A DNA stretch of 64,000 nucleotides from Paraburkholderia translucens (GTDB lineage: Bacteria > Pseudomonadota > Gammaproteobacteria > Burkholderiales > Burkholderiaceae): NCBI RefSeq assembly GCF_020881035.1, contig NZ_JAJITC010000020.1, forward strand, positions 27,041 to 91,040, given 5' to 3'. The notes beneath the pieces were generated by a model, which saw nothing but the letters and a program-made list of their open reading frames with translations, searched no databases and was not told where the DNA came from. This document shows, piece by piece, positions 1-8,013 of this stretch. Each line of letters starts with the position of its first letter. Position 1 is the stretch's first letter. The position numbers and the translations under genes were made by a program.

Positions 1-1180
1 CGGCGATCATGAAGAAGTTCGGGAAGTTCGCGATGCTCGTGCCGAGATAAGCCTCGGGGCCATCGCGCAGCCATAGCGCGCTGAGGTCGCTGCCGTCGAG
101 GCCGGTCACTTCGAACGGCGCGCGCACGTCGTTGACCTGGAAGCCGGTGCCGCAGATGATCGCATCGGCGCGGTGATGCACGCCGTCGTCCGTCACGATG
201 CCGTCGGCGACGATCTCGCGAATGCCGCTCGTCACGACGTCGACGTTCGGCTGACAGACGGCCGGGTAATAATCGCTCGACAGCAGCACGCGCTTGCAGC
301 CGAGACGGTAGTTGGGCGTGAGCTTCGCGCGCAGCGCCGGGTCCTTGACGCGCCGCTCCAGATAGCTGAGGCCGAACTTCATCGGCGTCTTCATCAGCTT
401 CGGATTGACGACGAACGCGATCCCGCGCGATTCGAGCTGCCAATAGATCGCACTGCGTACGAAACGCTGCGTGAACGGCAGCGTGCGAAACAGCCACTGC
501 GCGCGCGGGCCGATCGGCTTGTCGCGCTTGGGCATCACCCATGGCGCGGTGCGCTGGAACAGGTCAAGATGCGCGACGCGCGGCTGGATTTTCGGCACGA
601 ACTGGATCGCGCTCGCGCCGGTGCCGATCACCGCCACACGTTTGCCGTCGAGCGGATAGGCGTGATCCCAGCGCGCTGAATGGAACAGTTTGCCCTCGAA
701 ACGCTCGATGCCGGCGATGCGCGGCAGCGCGGGGCGCGACAACGGACCGCTCGCGGCGATCAGCACGTCGGCCTCGATGGTCTCGCGCGTGCCATTCGTG
801 TCGAGCTCGACGAGCCAGACCTGCCGCGCTGCGTCAAAGCGTGCGGCGCTCACCTTCGCATTGCAGCGCACGTAGCGCTCGACGCCGTACTTGCGCGCGC
901 AGTGCTGCAGATACGCGAGAATTTCGGCTTGACTGCTGAACGCGCGCGACCATGCCGGATTCGCCTCGAACGAAAACGAATAGAGATGCGAGGGGACGTC
1001 GCAGGCCGCGCCAGGATAGGTATTGTCGCGCCAGGTGCCGCCGATGCCGCTCGCGGCCTCGTAGACCGTGAAAGACGTCATGCCCATCTTCTGCAGACGG
1101 ATCGCCATGCCGAGGCCGGCAAAGCCACTGCCGACGATCGCAATGCGCGGCGCAGTGGATGAAGAAGGGGCGGGTGTCAC
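1..1180 (-). CDS. Flavin-containing Baeyer-Villiger-type monooxygenase (C-terminus beyond window)
   Basis: This is a probable FAD- and NADPH-dependent monooxygenase that inserts oxygen into ketones or hydroxylates a small organic substrate. I translated the reverse strand from a GTG at 1180, which has a GGAG about 7 bases upstream; the frame stays open to the window edge, so about 393 residues are visible. The N-terminus carries the FAD dinucleotide motif (IVGSGFAGLGMA), followed by the GGTWRDNTYPG stretch typical of the family. Near residue 160 the stretch FEGKLFHSARWD matches the Baeyer-Villiger fingerprint FxGxxxHxxxW, and a second nucleotide motif (VIGTGASAIQ) follows it. The natural substrate cannot be told from sequence, and related N-hydroxylating monooxygenases are the main alternative. 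No partner gene is visible in the window. Confidence 0.85.
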   Translation of the reverse strand, partial: MTPAPSSSTAPRIAIVGSGFAGLGMAIRLQKMGMTSFTVYEAASGIGGTWRDNTYPGAACDVPSHLYSFSFEANPAWSRAFSSQAEILAYLQHCARKYGVERYVRCNAKVSAARFDAARQVWLVELDTNGTRETIEADVLIAASGPLSRPALPRIAGIERFEGKLFHSARWDHAYPLDGKRVAVIGTGASAIQFVPKIQPRVAHLDLFQRTAPWVMPKRDKPIGPRAQWLFRTLPFTQRFVRSAIYWQLESRGIAFVVNPKLMKTPMKFGLSYLERRVKDPALRAKLTPNYRLGCKRVLLSSDYYPAVCQPNVDVVTSGIREIVADGIVTDDGVHHRADAIICGTGFQVNDVRAPFEVTGLDGSDLSALWLRDGPEAYLGTSIANFPNFFMIA

Positions 1181-1286
1181 GGCTGTCTCCGGCACGGGTG
1201 AAAGTAGCGGGTGAAATGATAGCGGCTTGCCGCGCACGAGGAACCGCAAACCGTGCCGCATGCGCCGGCGCAACGCAAAACCGGCA

Positions 1287-1323
1287 GATAAAAAAACAAA
1301 CAGGCTCCGGGCAGGAGCCTGTT
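1287..1323 (-). terminator. Rho-independent terminator of the pspA-TPR unit
   Basis: A perfect 10-bp stem (AACAGGCTCC at 1299-1308 and GGAGCCTGTT at 1314-1323) has a 5-base loop. Read on the minus strand, it is followed by a run of seven T. It lies just after the stop codon of the TPR gene and before the monooxygenase start. Confidence 0.85.
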
Positions 1324-1365
1324 GTTGTCATTCAACGTGAAACGGAATCCGACGTCGCGGCTCGA

Positions 1366-2550
1366 TCAGGTATCGGTCCAGCCACCGGAGTCGTCGTTGC
1401 TGCCCATGTCGATGCCGCCGCCGTTGTCGTCCCAATCGTTCGAGCCTTGACCGAAGTCGAGGCCGCCGCCGTTTCCGGCGTCGTTGCGGCGACGGCGCAA
1501 TTCGTCGTCGTCGACGATCACGTCGCGCTCGACGACGCGATCACGCCCATGACTCAGCGCCTCGCCAAGCAGCACGCCGGTCAGCAGACCGCCCATGCCG
1601 CCACCCATGCCACCGCCTTGCTGCACGATGACCTGCGGCTGCGGCTGCTGTTGATACGGACCCTGTTGCGGATAAGGCGGCTGCGGGCTGCCGAAGCGTT
1701 CGGCCTCCTGTGCGTACGCTGACTGCTGGCTGGTGCCGACGGACGCGGCGGTCGGATCGGGCCGGCCGTCGGCGCGCGCGCGCAGGCTGGCGATGCGCTG
1801 CTCGAATTCGTCGAGTGCATAAGGCGGCAGCGGATTCTTGCCGTTCGACAGCGTTTCGACGACGCCGCGCAACTGATCTTCGGTCGCTTCGACGTCTTTC
1901 TCGAGCAGTTCGTGACCCGGCGCGGTGGACAGCTTCACGTCGAGTTTGATCGAGCGCACCGTGTTGAGCATGTCAGTTGCTCGCTTCAATTGTGCGCGGC
2001 GATCCTCGTCGGCGCGCGTATCTTCCTGGCTGCGCGCGCGGCGCAAAGTCCAGCGCAGCACGAACGCGATCGCAGCGATCAGAACAATGATACCGATCCA
2101 CATACCTACCCCCGGACCATGCCGTTGTTGCGCTTGCGACATCATCGCCGACTGTTGCTGCACAGCAGGCGCATTCTGCTGCACGAACGGATTCGCGGCG
2201 TGACGGGTGACGTTGCCGCCCGCGCGTTCCGCGTCGCGGCGCAAGCGCGCTTCGGTTTGCGCGAAACGGCTCGGGTCGGTGAAACGGATCTGCGGATCGA
2301 GCGTCTTCGCCTGTTGCAACTGCGCGAGCGCGTCGCCGGAACGACCTTCGCGATCGAGCACCTGGGCGTACAGATAATGCGCGCGCGCGTTGTTCGGATG
2401 GGCTTGCAACACCTCGGTGAGACCGGCGTCGGCCTGCTGCCAGTCGCCTTGCGACATCGCCGATTCGATCTGCTGCGCGCTCGGCACCGCGAACGCCGCG
2501 GCCGACACGAGCAGCAGCGAAGCGAAGGCGGTTGCGAAAAGTTTTTTCAT
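1366..2550 (-). CDS. TPR-repeat protein with one membrane segment and Gly/Asp-rich tail
   Basis: This 394-residue envelope protein has no assigned enzymatic role. Residues 1-21 look like a signal sequence (MKKLF, then a hydrophobic stretch ending in AFA). Residues 30-90 contain tetratricopeptide-like helices (ARAHYLYAQVLDREGRSGDAL). A Gln-rich linker leads to a clear membrane helix at about 149-168, followed by a basic stop-transfer stretch and a charged helical region. The last 130 residues are low complexity, with Gln/Pro, Gly/Met (GGGMGGGMGG) and Asp/Gly/Asn-rich blocks. It lies 161 bases downstream of the PspA-family gene on the same strand, and a strong terminator follows, so the two probably form one transcription unit. 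I infer a role in envelope stress or as a scaffold for the PspA-like protein; the sequence alone does not prove it. Confidence 0.8.
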   Translation of the reverse strand: MKKLFATAFASLLLVSAAAFAVPSAQQIESAMSQGDWQQADAGLTEVLQAHPNNARAHYLYAQVLDREGRSGDALAQLQQAKTLDPQIRFTDPSRFAQTEARLRRDAERAGGNVTRHAANPFVQQNAPAVQQQSAMMSQAQQRHGPGVGMWIGIIVLIAAIAFVLRWTLRRARSQEDTRADEDRRAQLKRATDMLNTVRSIKLDVKLSTAPGHELLEKDVEATEDQLRGVVETLSNGKNPLPPYALDEFEQRIASLRARADGRPDPTAASVGTSQQSAYAQEAERFGSPQPPYPQQGPYQQQPQPQVIVQQGGGMGGGMGGLLTGVLLGEALSHGRDRVVERDVIVDDDELRRRRNDAGNGGGLDFGQGSNDWDDNGGGIDMGSNDDSGGWTDT

Positions 2551-2711
2551 TTGCGGACCGGGCGCGGCGCGCCCGTCTCCATCAGTCGATTGCGGTGGCT
2601 GCCTGTGGCGGCCGGTATGCCGGTGCGTTCAGGAGCGAGCGTACCGGCATGTACTGCTTGATACTGCGATTGCCGTTGCTGCGCGGAGCGCGAAGTGCGC
2701 GCCCCCGGTGT

Positions 2712-3392
2712 TTACTGCGCCGGCGTGTTGAGCTGCTTCTTCAGCGCTTCGAGCCGATCGTCGATCGACGGGCCGCGGTTGAGTTCGGCGAGCTTCTCGT
2801 CGAGCGCCTTGCCGCTCTTTTCGTCGGCGGAGTTCAGGCGTGCGTCCGAACGCGCGTTCGACAGCGCCACCTTGTCTTCCAGCTTCTGGAAATCCTCGGA
2901 GAGGTTCTTGCCGCCGATGCCGCCGAGTGCCGTGGCCGCGACATCCTTCGCCTGCGCGATCTCCTGCTTGGCCTGCAGGATGTTCGAGCGTGCGTTCAGG
3001 TCGTTGCGGCGCGCGCGCATGTCCTCGATCTGGCTCTTCAACTGCGCGACCGACGGCTCCAGCGAAGTCAGCTCTTTCGTCAGCGCATCGCGTTCGGCTT
3101 CGGCCGTGGCTTGCGCGCCGAGCGCTTCACGCGCGAGCGCTTCGTCGCCGGACTGCAGCGCGCGGCGCGCGCCGTCTTCATACTTCTTCGCTTTGTCCGC
3201 GGCGACATCGCGCTTGCTTTGCTGAGTGGCGACCTGCGCCTGAATCTCGATCAGCGAGTTCTCGGCCTTGCCGATGCTGTCGTCGAGTTCGCGCACGATC
3301 TGGCGCGAGTCGCGCGACGGATCCTGGACCGAGTCGGCCGCATCGTTCAGAAGACCCTTGACGGTGCGCGAAATGCTGTCAAAAAGCGACAT
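2712..3392 (-). CDS. PspA/IM30 family protein
   Basis: This 226-residue, almost wholly helical, highly charged protein belongs to the phage-shock-protein A / IM30 family (ESCRT-III-like membrane-remodelling proteins). The N-terminus MSLFDSISRTVKGLLNDAAD is the usual amphipathic helix that binds damaged membranes. It is followed by coiled-coil repeats with heptad character from about residue 25 to 200. I chose the ATG at 3392 rather than a longer reading because GGAGG lies 6 bases upstream and the family starts with MxLF. No pspB, pspC or pspF gene is nearby, so this is not the enterobacterial psp operon; it is paired with the downstream TPR membrane protein instead. Confidence 0.9.
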   Translation of the reverse strand: MSLFDSISRTVKGLLNDAADSVQDPSRDSRQIVRELDDSIGKAENSLIEIQAQVATQQSKRDVAADKAKKYEDGARRALQSGDEALAREALGAQATAEAERDALTKELTSLEPSVAQLKSQIEDMRARRNDLNARSNILQAKQEIAQAKDVAATALGGIGGKNLSEDFQKLEDKVALSNARSDARLNSADEKSGKALDEKLAELNRGPSIDDRLEALKKQLNTPAQ

Positions 3393-3852
3393 GAAAACCT
3401 CCAGAGAATGTAAGCGGCGCCGCCGATGCATGCGCGCCCTGACTGCCTTTAACTACTACCGCTACTTTACGCCGCCGCGCGCGATGCGCAACGGTCGGAC
3501 CGGAGTTCGGGGCGCACTTGCCAATTGCAATAGGGCGGCGCGTTTTTGTTGAAACGCAATGCCGGTTGACGCTGGCCCAGATGACGGAAAGCCGCGAGGG
3601 GCATGGACTTGACGGCGGATATTACACCATCGGCTGTCTTAAAGATGGCTTAAACGATGCGGCCGTCCAAGGGCCCGCGCGGGGCCGGAAATGCCGCCGA
3701 TTGCGCGCGGGGCGGGCGTTGCCGAACGGCGGTTCATGCGCGTGTCGCGAATGTATCGATATGCAACGGGAGGCTCGTCGCGTGCCGTTGCCGGCACGCT
3801 CGAAGGCGTTGATTGCGGCTCGACGCGCGGTAATTTTCCGTGACGCTTTCCG
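3393..3852. other. Intergenic region upstream of the PspA-family gene
   Basis: This 460-base stretch separates the ribbon-helix-helix gene stop from the PspA start; both genes read on the minus strand. It must hold the pspA promoter. On the minus strand TTGCGC and TAAAGT occur 16 bases apart (about 3463-3490), a weak sigma-70 candidate. I found no convincing sigma-54 site, which enterobacterial psp operons use. No open frame looks like a real gene. Confidence 0.4.
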
Positions 3853-4479
3853 TCACGCGAAGCGGCTGGCTTCGGTGCTCGGGTCGCTGTCGGGTTCGTC
3901 GTCGTCGGGGGACTTGTCGACGCGGCGGCGCTTCAGTGAGGTACGCAGCCGCAGCCGCTTCCGTTTGGGTGGCGCAGTGTCGGTTGCGGCTGCTTCAGCG
4001 TTTTCTACCGTTTCGGCGCCGCGTGCTGCCATCAGACGGGCGACCGCTTCGGCGGTGGCCGCGGCCTGTTCGTCCTGCTCTGCGGCGAGTGCAGCGGCGA
4101 CGCCCGCGGGAAGCAGCGGCGGCGGTGAATCCCTAGCATCCGCCGGGCCGGCAGCCGCGCTGGCCGCAGCGGCGTCGCCAGCCGCGGCGGCACCATGCGT
4201 CTCGGGAGCTTGCAGCGACACGGGCAGGGCAGCGCGCGCATAGCGCGTGCCGCGCGCCACACGCTGCAGCGCCGCGTTCAGCGCATCGGGCGCGCGCGGC
4301 GCCCGCAACCGGTCGACGATGCTCGCGGCCTTGACCTGCTCGCTGGTCGCACCGAAGCTCAGCACTGCGCGCCGCATCAGTTCACTGACGCTGATTCCCA
4401 GATCCTCCGCGGTCGCGGTAATCGCACGTTTCTGCGCGGTCGTGACGAATACGACGATCCGCTCGCTGGGCTTGGACAT
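3853..4479 (-). CDS. Ribbon-helix-helix-like protein with Ala-rich linker and basic tail
   Basis: This 208-residue protein is of unknown function. Residues 1-45 (MSKPSERIVVFVTTAQKRAI, then a helix, then ISVSELMRRAV) resemble a ribbon-helix-helix DNA-binding fold: a short strand followed by two helices. Residues 70-150 are rich in Ala, Pro and Asp and probably disordered. They lead into a strongly basic segment (PKRKRLRLR and LKRRR), which could contact DNA, and an acidic end. No toxin or mobilisation gene lies beside it, so an antitoxin or relaxosome role is not supported. A nucleoid-associated or regulatory role is possible. The frame is well used and the codon use is like its neighbours. 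Confidence 0.65.
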   Translation of the reverse strand: MSKPSERIVVFVTTAQKRAITATAEDLGISVSELMRRAVLSFGATSEQVKAASIVDRLRAPRAPDALNAALQRVARGTRYARAALPVSLQAPETHGAAAAGDAAAASAAAGPADARDSPPPLLPAGVAAALAAEQDEQAAATAEAVARLMAARGAETVENAEAAATDTAPPKRKRLRLRTSLKRRRVDKSPDDDEPDSDPSTEASRFA

Positions 4480-5041
4480 GTTCGACTCGCAGTCTTGTTA
4501 GCACGGGCGGGTCGGCGCGTGCCTCCGGGGACGGTGTCGGACCCCGCCTTCGGAGCTGCCGCTGGAACCCCGCCGATGGGGTCGCCGTCGCGCGCAATGA
4601 TCTTCTCGGGCGCGCGGGGTTCATCATATGACGAGTTGCGCCGTCACGGAACAAGCTCGGCGCGAAAATCCCGTGACATCAACGAGTTGTAGGGTTTGCG
4701 GGCGGTTTGTCCACAGCCCTTTCAACAGAAAATGTTGATAACCCCGCATAAGCGGCGCGGCGCGCGCAAGCCGCTCGGCGCGCTGCGCGAAATTACAGAC
4801 CTGGCTGGAAAAAGGCGGCCCGCGAAGGAATTCTTACAAAAAAACTGGCTTGGACCGCTACCGATTTCTTTTAAAATGCGCTGTTACGTTGCGCCGGACA
4901 TGGTCCGAGGCGTGCCGTGCGGCCGGCCGGGGGCAGGGTCCGCAGGGCGGCGTACGTCCCGGCCCGGACGTCGAACACGACCCATGCGCGCGCCGGCGCG
5001 CGTGCAGACAGGCGCGCCGTTGCGGGCCCATTATTCCAGTC
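4480..5041. other. Divergent control region and long leader of the penicillin-binding protein gene
   Basis: This 562-base gene-free stretch lies between two divergent genes. It holds the predicted mrcA promoter at 4850-4877 and a leader of roughly 160 bases after it, rich in G and C and likely to fold. An AT-richer patch (about 4830-4880) marks the promoter. The rest shows no gene-like frame. Confidence 0.5.
4850..4877 (+). promoter_or_regulatory. Sigma-70 promoter of the penicillin-binding protein gene
   Basis: TTGGAC (4850-4855) and TAAAAT (4872-4877) are separated by 16 bases, so transcription should start near 4884. The position also supports starting the coding region at 5042, because the longer reading frame would begin inside the promoter. 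Confidence 0.65.
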
Positions 5042-7543
5042 ATGCCAATCATCAAACGACCGCATTCCTCGAACTCTCCGGCCGGCGAAGACCGGGACTC
5101 CCACCAACGCACGCCAGGACGCAACGCCGCTTCGCGCGACGCAGAGAGCGGCCGTCGCTCGATCGGTGCGTCGCTCGTGCTGTGGTTCTTCGGCCTGATC
5201 GCGACGCTCGTCGTGGTCGGCGCGCTGATCCTCGGCTATGCACTGGTCGTGATGGGGCCGCAGTTGCCGTCGCTCGACGCGCTGACCGACTATCGCCCGA
5301 AAGTGCCGCTGCGCGTCTATACCGCGGATCACGTGCTGATCGGCGAGTTCGGCGAGGAGCGGCGCAGCCTCGTGCGCTTCCAGGACATCCCGGACCAGAT
5401 GAAAAAAGCGGTGCTCGCGATCGAGGACTACCGCTTCTACGAACACGGCGGCGTCGACTTCGTCGGCATCCTGCGCGCCGGTTTCGCCGACCTTGCGCAT
5501 GGCGGCGCATCGCAAGGTGCGAGCACGATCACGATGCAGGTCGCGCGCAACTTCTTCCTCTCCAGCGAGAAAACCTACACGCGCAAGATCTACGAGATGT
5601 TGCTCGCCTACAAGATCGAGCGCGCGCTGACGAAGGACCAGATCCTCGAGCTGTACATGAACCAGATCTATCTGGGCGAGCGCGCATACGGCTTCGCCGC
5701 GGCCGCGCGCGTGTACTTCGGCAAGGACCTGAAGGACATCACGCTGGCCCAGGCCGCGATGCTCGCGGGTCTGCCGAAGGCGCCGTCCGCATATAACCCG
5801 GTCGTCAATCCGAAGCGCGCGAAGATCCGTCAGGAGTACATCCTGCGACGTATGCTCGAGCTCAACTACATCACGCAGCAGCAGTACGACGAGGCCGTGA
5901 AGGAAGAGATTCACACGAAGAATCCGGGCAACGAGTACAGCGTGCATGCCGAGTACGTCGCCGAAATGGTACGGCAGATGATGTACGCCCAGTACAAGGA
6001 CGAAACCTATACGCGCGGCCTGACCGTGACCACGACGATCGACTCCGCCGATCAGGACGCGGCGTATCGCGCCGTGCGCAAAGGCGTGATGGACTACGAG
6101 CGGCGCCACGGCTATCGCGGACCGGAAGGCTTCGTGCAGCTACCCGAGGCCGGCGACGACCGCGATCAGACGATCGACGACGCGCTGACCGATCACCCCG
6201 ACAACGGCGAGATCATCGCCGGTGTGGTGACGGACGCGAGCGCGAAGCAGGTGGTCGCGCAACTGGTCGACGGCACGCAGGTGACGGTGTCGGGCGACGG
6301 CCTGCGCTTCGTCGCCGCGGCGTTGAGCTCACGCGCGAACGCGACGCTGCGCATCAGGCCGGGCTCGATCGTGCGCCTCGTCGCCGACGACAAGGGCAAC
6401 TGGCAGATCACGCAGTTGCCGCAGGTCGAAGGCGCGCTCGTGTCGCTCACGCCGCAGGACGGCGCGATTCGCGCGCTGATCGGCGGCTTCGACTTTAACA
6501 AGAACAAGTTCAACCATGTGACGCAGGCGTGGCGCCAGCCGGGTTCGAGCTTCAAGCCGTTCATCTACTCGGCGTCGCTCGAAAAGGGGCTCGCTCCGGC
6601 GACGATCATCAACGATGCGCCGCTGTACTTCCCGGCGAGCACACCGGGCGGCGACGCATGGGAGCCGAAGGATGACGACCAGCCCGACGGTCCGATGTCG
6701 ATGCGCCTCGCGCTGCAGAAGTCGAAGAACCTCGTGTCGATCCGCATCCTGTCGTTCATCGGCACCAAATATGCGCAGGACTTCGTCACGCAGCGCTTTG
6801 GCTTCGACGCCGACAAGACTCCGCCCTATCTGCCGATGGCGCTCGGAGCGGGTCTCGTCACGCCGTTGCAATCGGCGGGCGCGTACTCGGTGTTCGCGAA
6901 CGGCGGCTACCGGATCAATCCGTATCTGATCAACGAAGTCACCGACGCGCGTGGCGTGGTGATCTCGCGCGCGCAGCCGCTCGTCGCCGGGCGCGACGCG
7001 CCGCGCACGCTCGAGCCGCGTAATGCCTACATCATGAACAGCCTGCTGCATTCGGTCGCGACCGCGGGAACGGGGGCGGGCACCAACGTGCTGCATCGCT
7101 CGGACCTGCAGGGCAAGACCGGCACGACCAACGACGCGAAGGACGGCTGGTTCGCCGGCTATCAGCAGTCGCTGGTGGCGGTCGCGTGGATGGGCTACGA
7201 CCAGCCGAAGAGCCTCGGCAGCCGCGAATTCGGCGCGCAACTCGCGCTGCCGATCTGGGTCGAGTACATGCAGCGCGCGCTGCGCGGCGTGCCGCAGGCC
7301 GAGCCGCAGCAGCCCGACGGCGTGACGGTGATGGACGGTGAGCTGTTCTTCAGCGACAGGTTGCCGGGGCAAGGCTTCGTCGCGAGCATCGGTCTCGATT
7401 CGGGCAATCCGATGGCCGGCGCGACCGACGCGCTCGGCGGCGTCGGGCCGGCCGGCCTGACGCCGCCAGTGGCGCCGCCGCCGAGCGTGTCGACGACAGA
7501 GAAGAAGCAGATCATGGATCTGTTCGAGTCGAACAAGCCTTGA
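5042..7543 (+). CDS. mrcA: Class A penicillin-binding protein (PBP1A type)
   Basis: This 833-residue bifunctional murein synthase polymerises lipid II glycan strands and cross-links the peptides on the periplasmic face. A cytoplasmic N-terminus precedes a membrane helix at about 46-70. The GT51 glycosyltransferase follows, with its catalytic Glu128 in the EDYRFYEHGG motif, then GASTITMQ and RKIYEM. A PCB-type OB insert lies in the middle (about 395-465). The transpeptidase has the active-site SSFK (Ser502), SKN (in LQKSKNLVS) and KTGT (from Lys692). All catalytic motifs are intact and the length is normal for PBP1A. I chose the ATG at 5042 because the promoter lies upstream of it and because the membrane helix falls at the normal place. 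It stands alone, without the pil or aro genes that often accompany the main copy in relatives, so it may be a second paralogue. Confidence 0.95.
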   Translation: MPIIKRPHSSNSPAGEDRDSHQRTPGRNAASRDAESGRRSIGASLVLWFFGLIATLVVVGALILGYALVVMGPQLPSLDALTDYRPKVPLRVYTADHVLIGEFGEERRSLVRFQDIPDQMKKAVLAIEDYRFYEHGGVDFVGILRAGFADLAHGGASQGASTITMQVARNFFLSSEKTYTRKIYEMLLAYKIERALTKDQILELYMNQIYLGERAYGFAAAARVYFGKDLKDITLAQAAMLAGLPKAPSAYNPVVNPKRAKIRQEYILRRMLELNYITQQQYDEAVKEEIHTKNPGNEYSVHAEYVAEMVRQMMYAQYKDETYTRGLTVTTTIDSADQDAAYRAVRKGVMDYERRHGYRGPEGFVQLPEAGDDRDQTIDDALTDHPDNGEIIAGVVTDASAKQVVAQLVDGTQVTVSGDGLRFVAAALSSRANATLRIRPGSIVRLVADDKGNWQITQLPQVEGALVSLTPQDGAIRALIGGFDFNKNKFNHVTQAWRQPGSSFKPFIYSASLEKGLAPATIINDAPLYFPASTPGGDAWEPKDDDQPDGPMSMRLALQKSKNLVSIRILSFIGTKYAQDFVTQRFGFDADKTPPYLPMALGAGLVTPLQSAGAYSVFANGGYRINPYLINEVTDARGVVISRAQPLVAGRDAPRTLEPRNAYIMNSLLHSVATAGTGAGTNVLHRSDLQGKTGTTNDAKDGWFAGYQQSLVAVAWMGYDQPKSLGSREFGAQLALPIWVEYMQRALRGVPQAEPQQPDGVTVMDGELFFSDRLPGQGFVASIGLDSGNPMAGATDALGGVGPAGLTPPVAPPPSVSTTEKKQIMDLFESNKP

Positions 7544-7629
7544 TGTTGGGAGCGCAGATGTGCGGAACGTGCCCATCCTGTTCAAAGCGATTCGGGTATG
7601 CGTCCGCTCGCGCGCCGCATAGCGTCACA

Positions 7630-7908
7630 TCAACGGCGAAAAACGTCGATGCGAGGCACCTCGTCGGAAAAGGCGGACTGAAGTGCCCAAGCCTCATAAG
7701 GTTTTGCACCGGCAAGATGCTCCGGTAACTTCATTGCAAAATCATGCCAGGCTGAATCGTCTTCGGGCACCGTCAGGGTGCGGCCATCGTTTAGCGTGAT
7801 GAGCAAGACGATCGAATTCCCAATCCATTGATCTGAGCGCGTAGCGATGATCTCGCAAATCTCTTCCCAAGCAATGCGTTGCTCGCCTTGCTCCTTATTG
7901 ACGAACAA
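7630..7908 (-). pseudogene. Small unknown gene, probably broken at its start
   Basis: A 92-residue frame reads FVNKEQGEQRIAWEEI and so on, ending in DEVPRIDVFRR. It has natural amino-acid composition and lower GC than its neighbours, which suggests real coding and possibly transfer. No good start exists. The only in-frame ATG (7929-7931 on the minus strand) is followed two codons later by a TGA, and the first usable start after that stop is a TTG at 7908 without a ribosome site. I read this as a gene whose third codon has become a stop, or one rescued by a weak TTG. I do not recognise the family. Its size and acidic, aromatic-rich make-up are like small immunity proteins, but no toxin is beside it. 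Confidence 0.5.
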
Positions 7909-8013
7909 ATCATAGTGCGCTCAATGCATTAGCCCGTTTTTCAGACAGTTTTCAACAGGCTCATCAACACGAACTGGGGATAAGTTCGCCGCATTCCGTA
8001 CGAATTTCCAAGT

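Noticed and set aside
4871..6109. Long minus-strand frame (412 codons) opposite the penicillin-binding protein gene
   Set aside because: It is a mirror frame produced by high GC third positions. The composition is His/Arg/Leu-rich without domains, while the plus-strand gene has all catalytic motifs.
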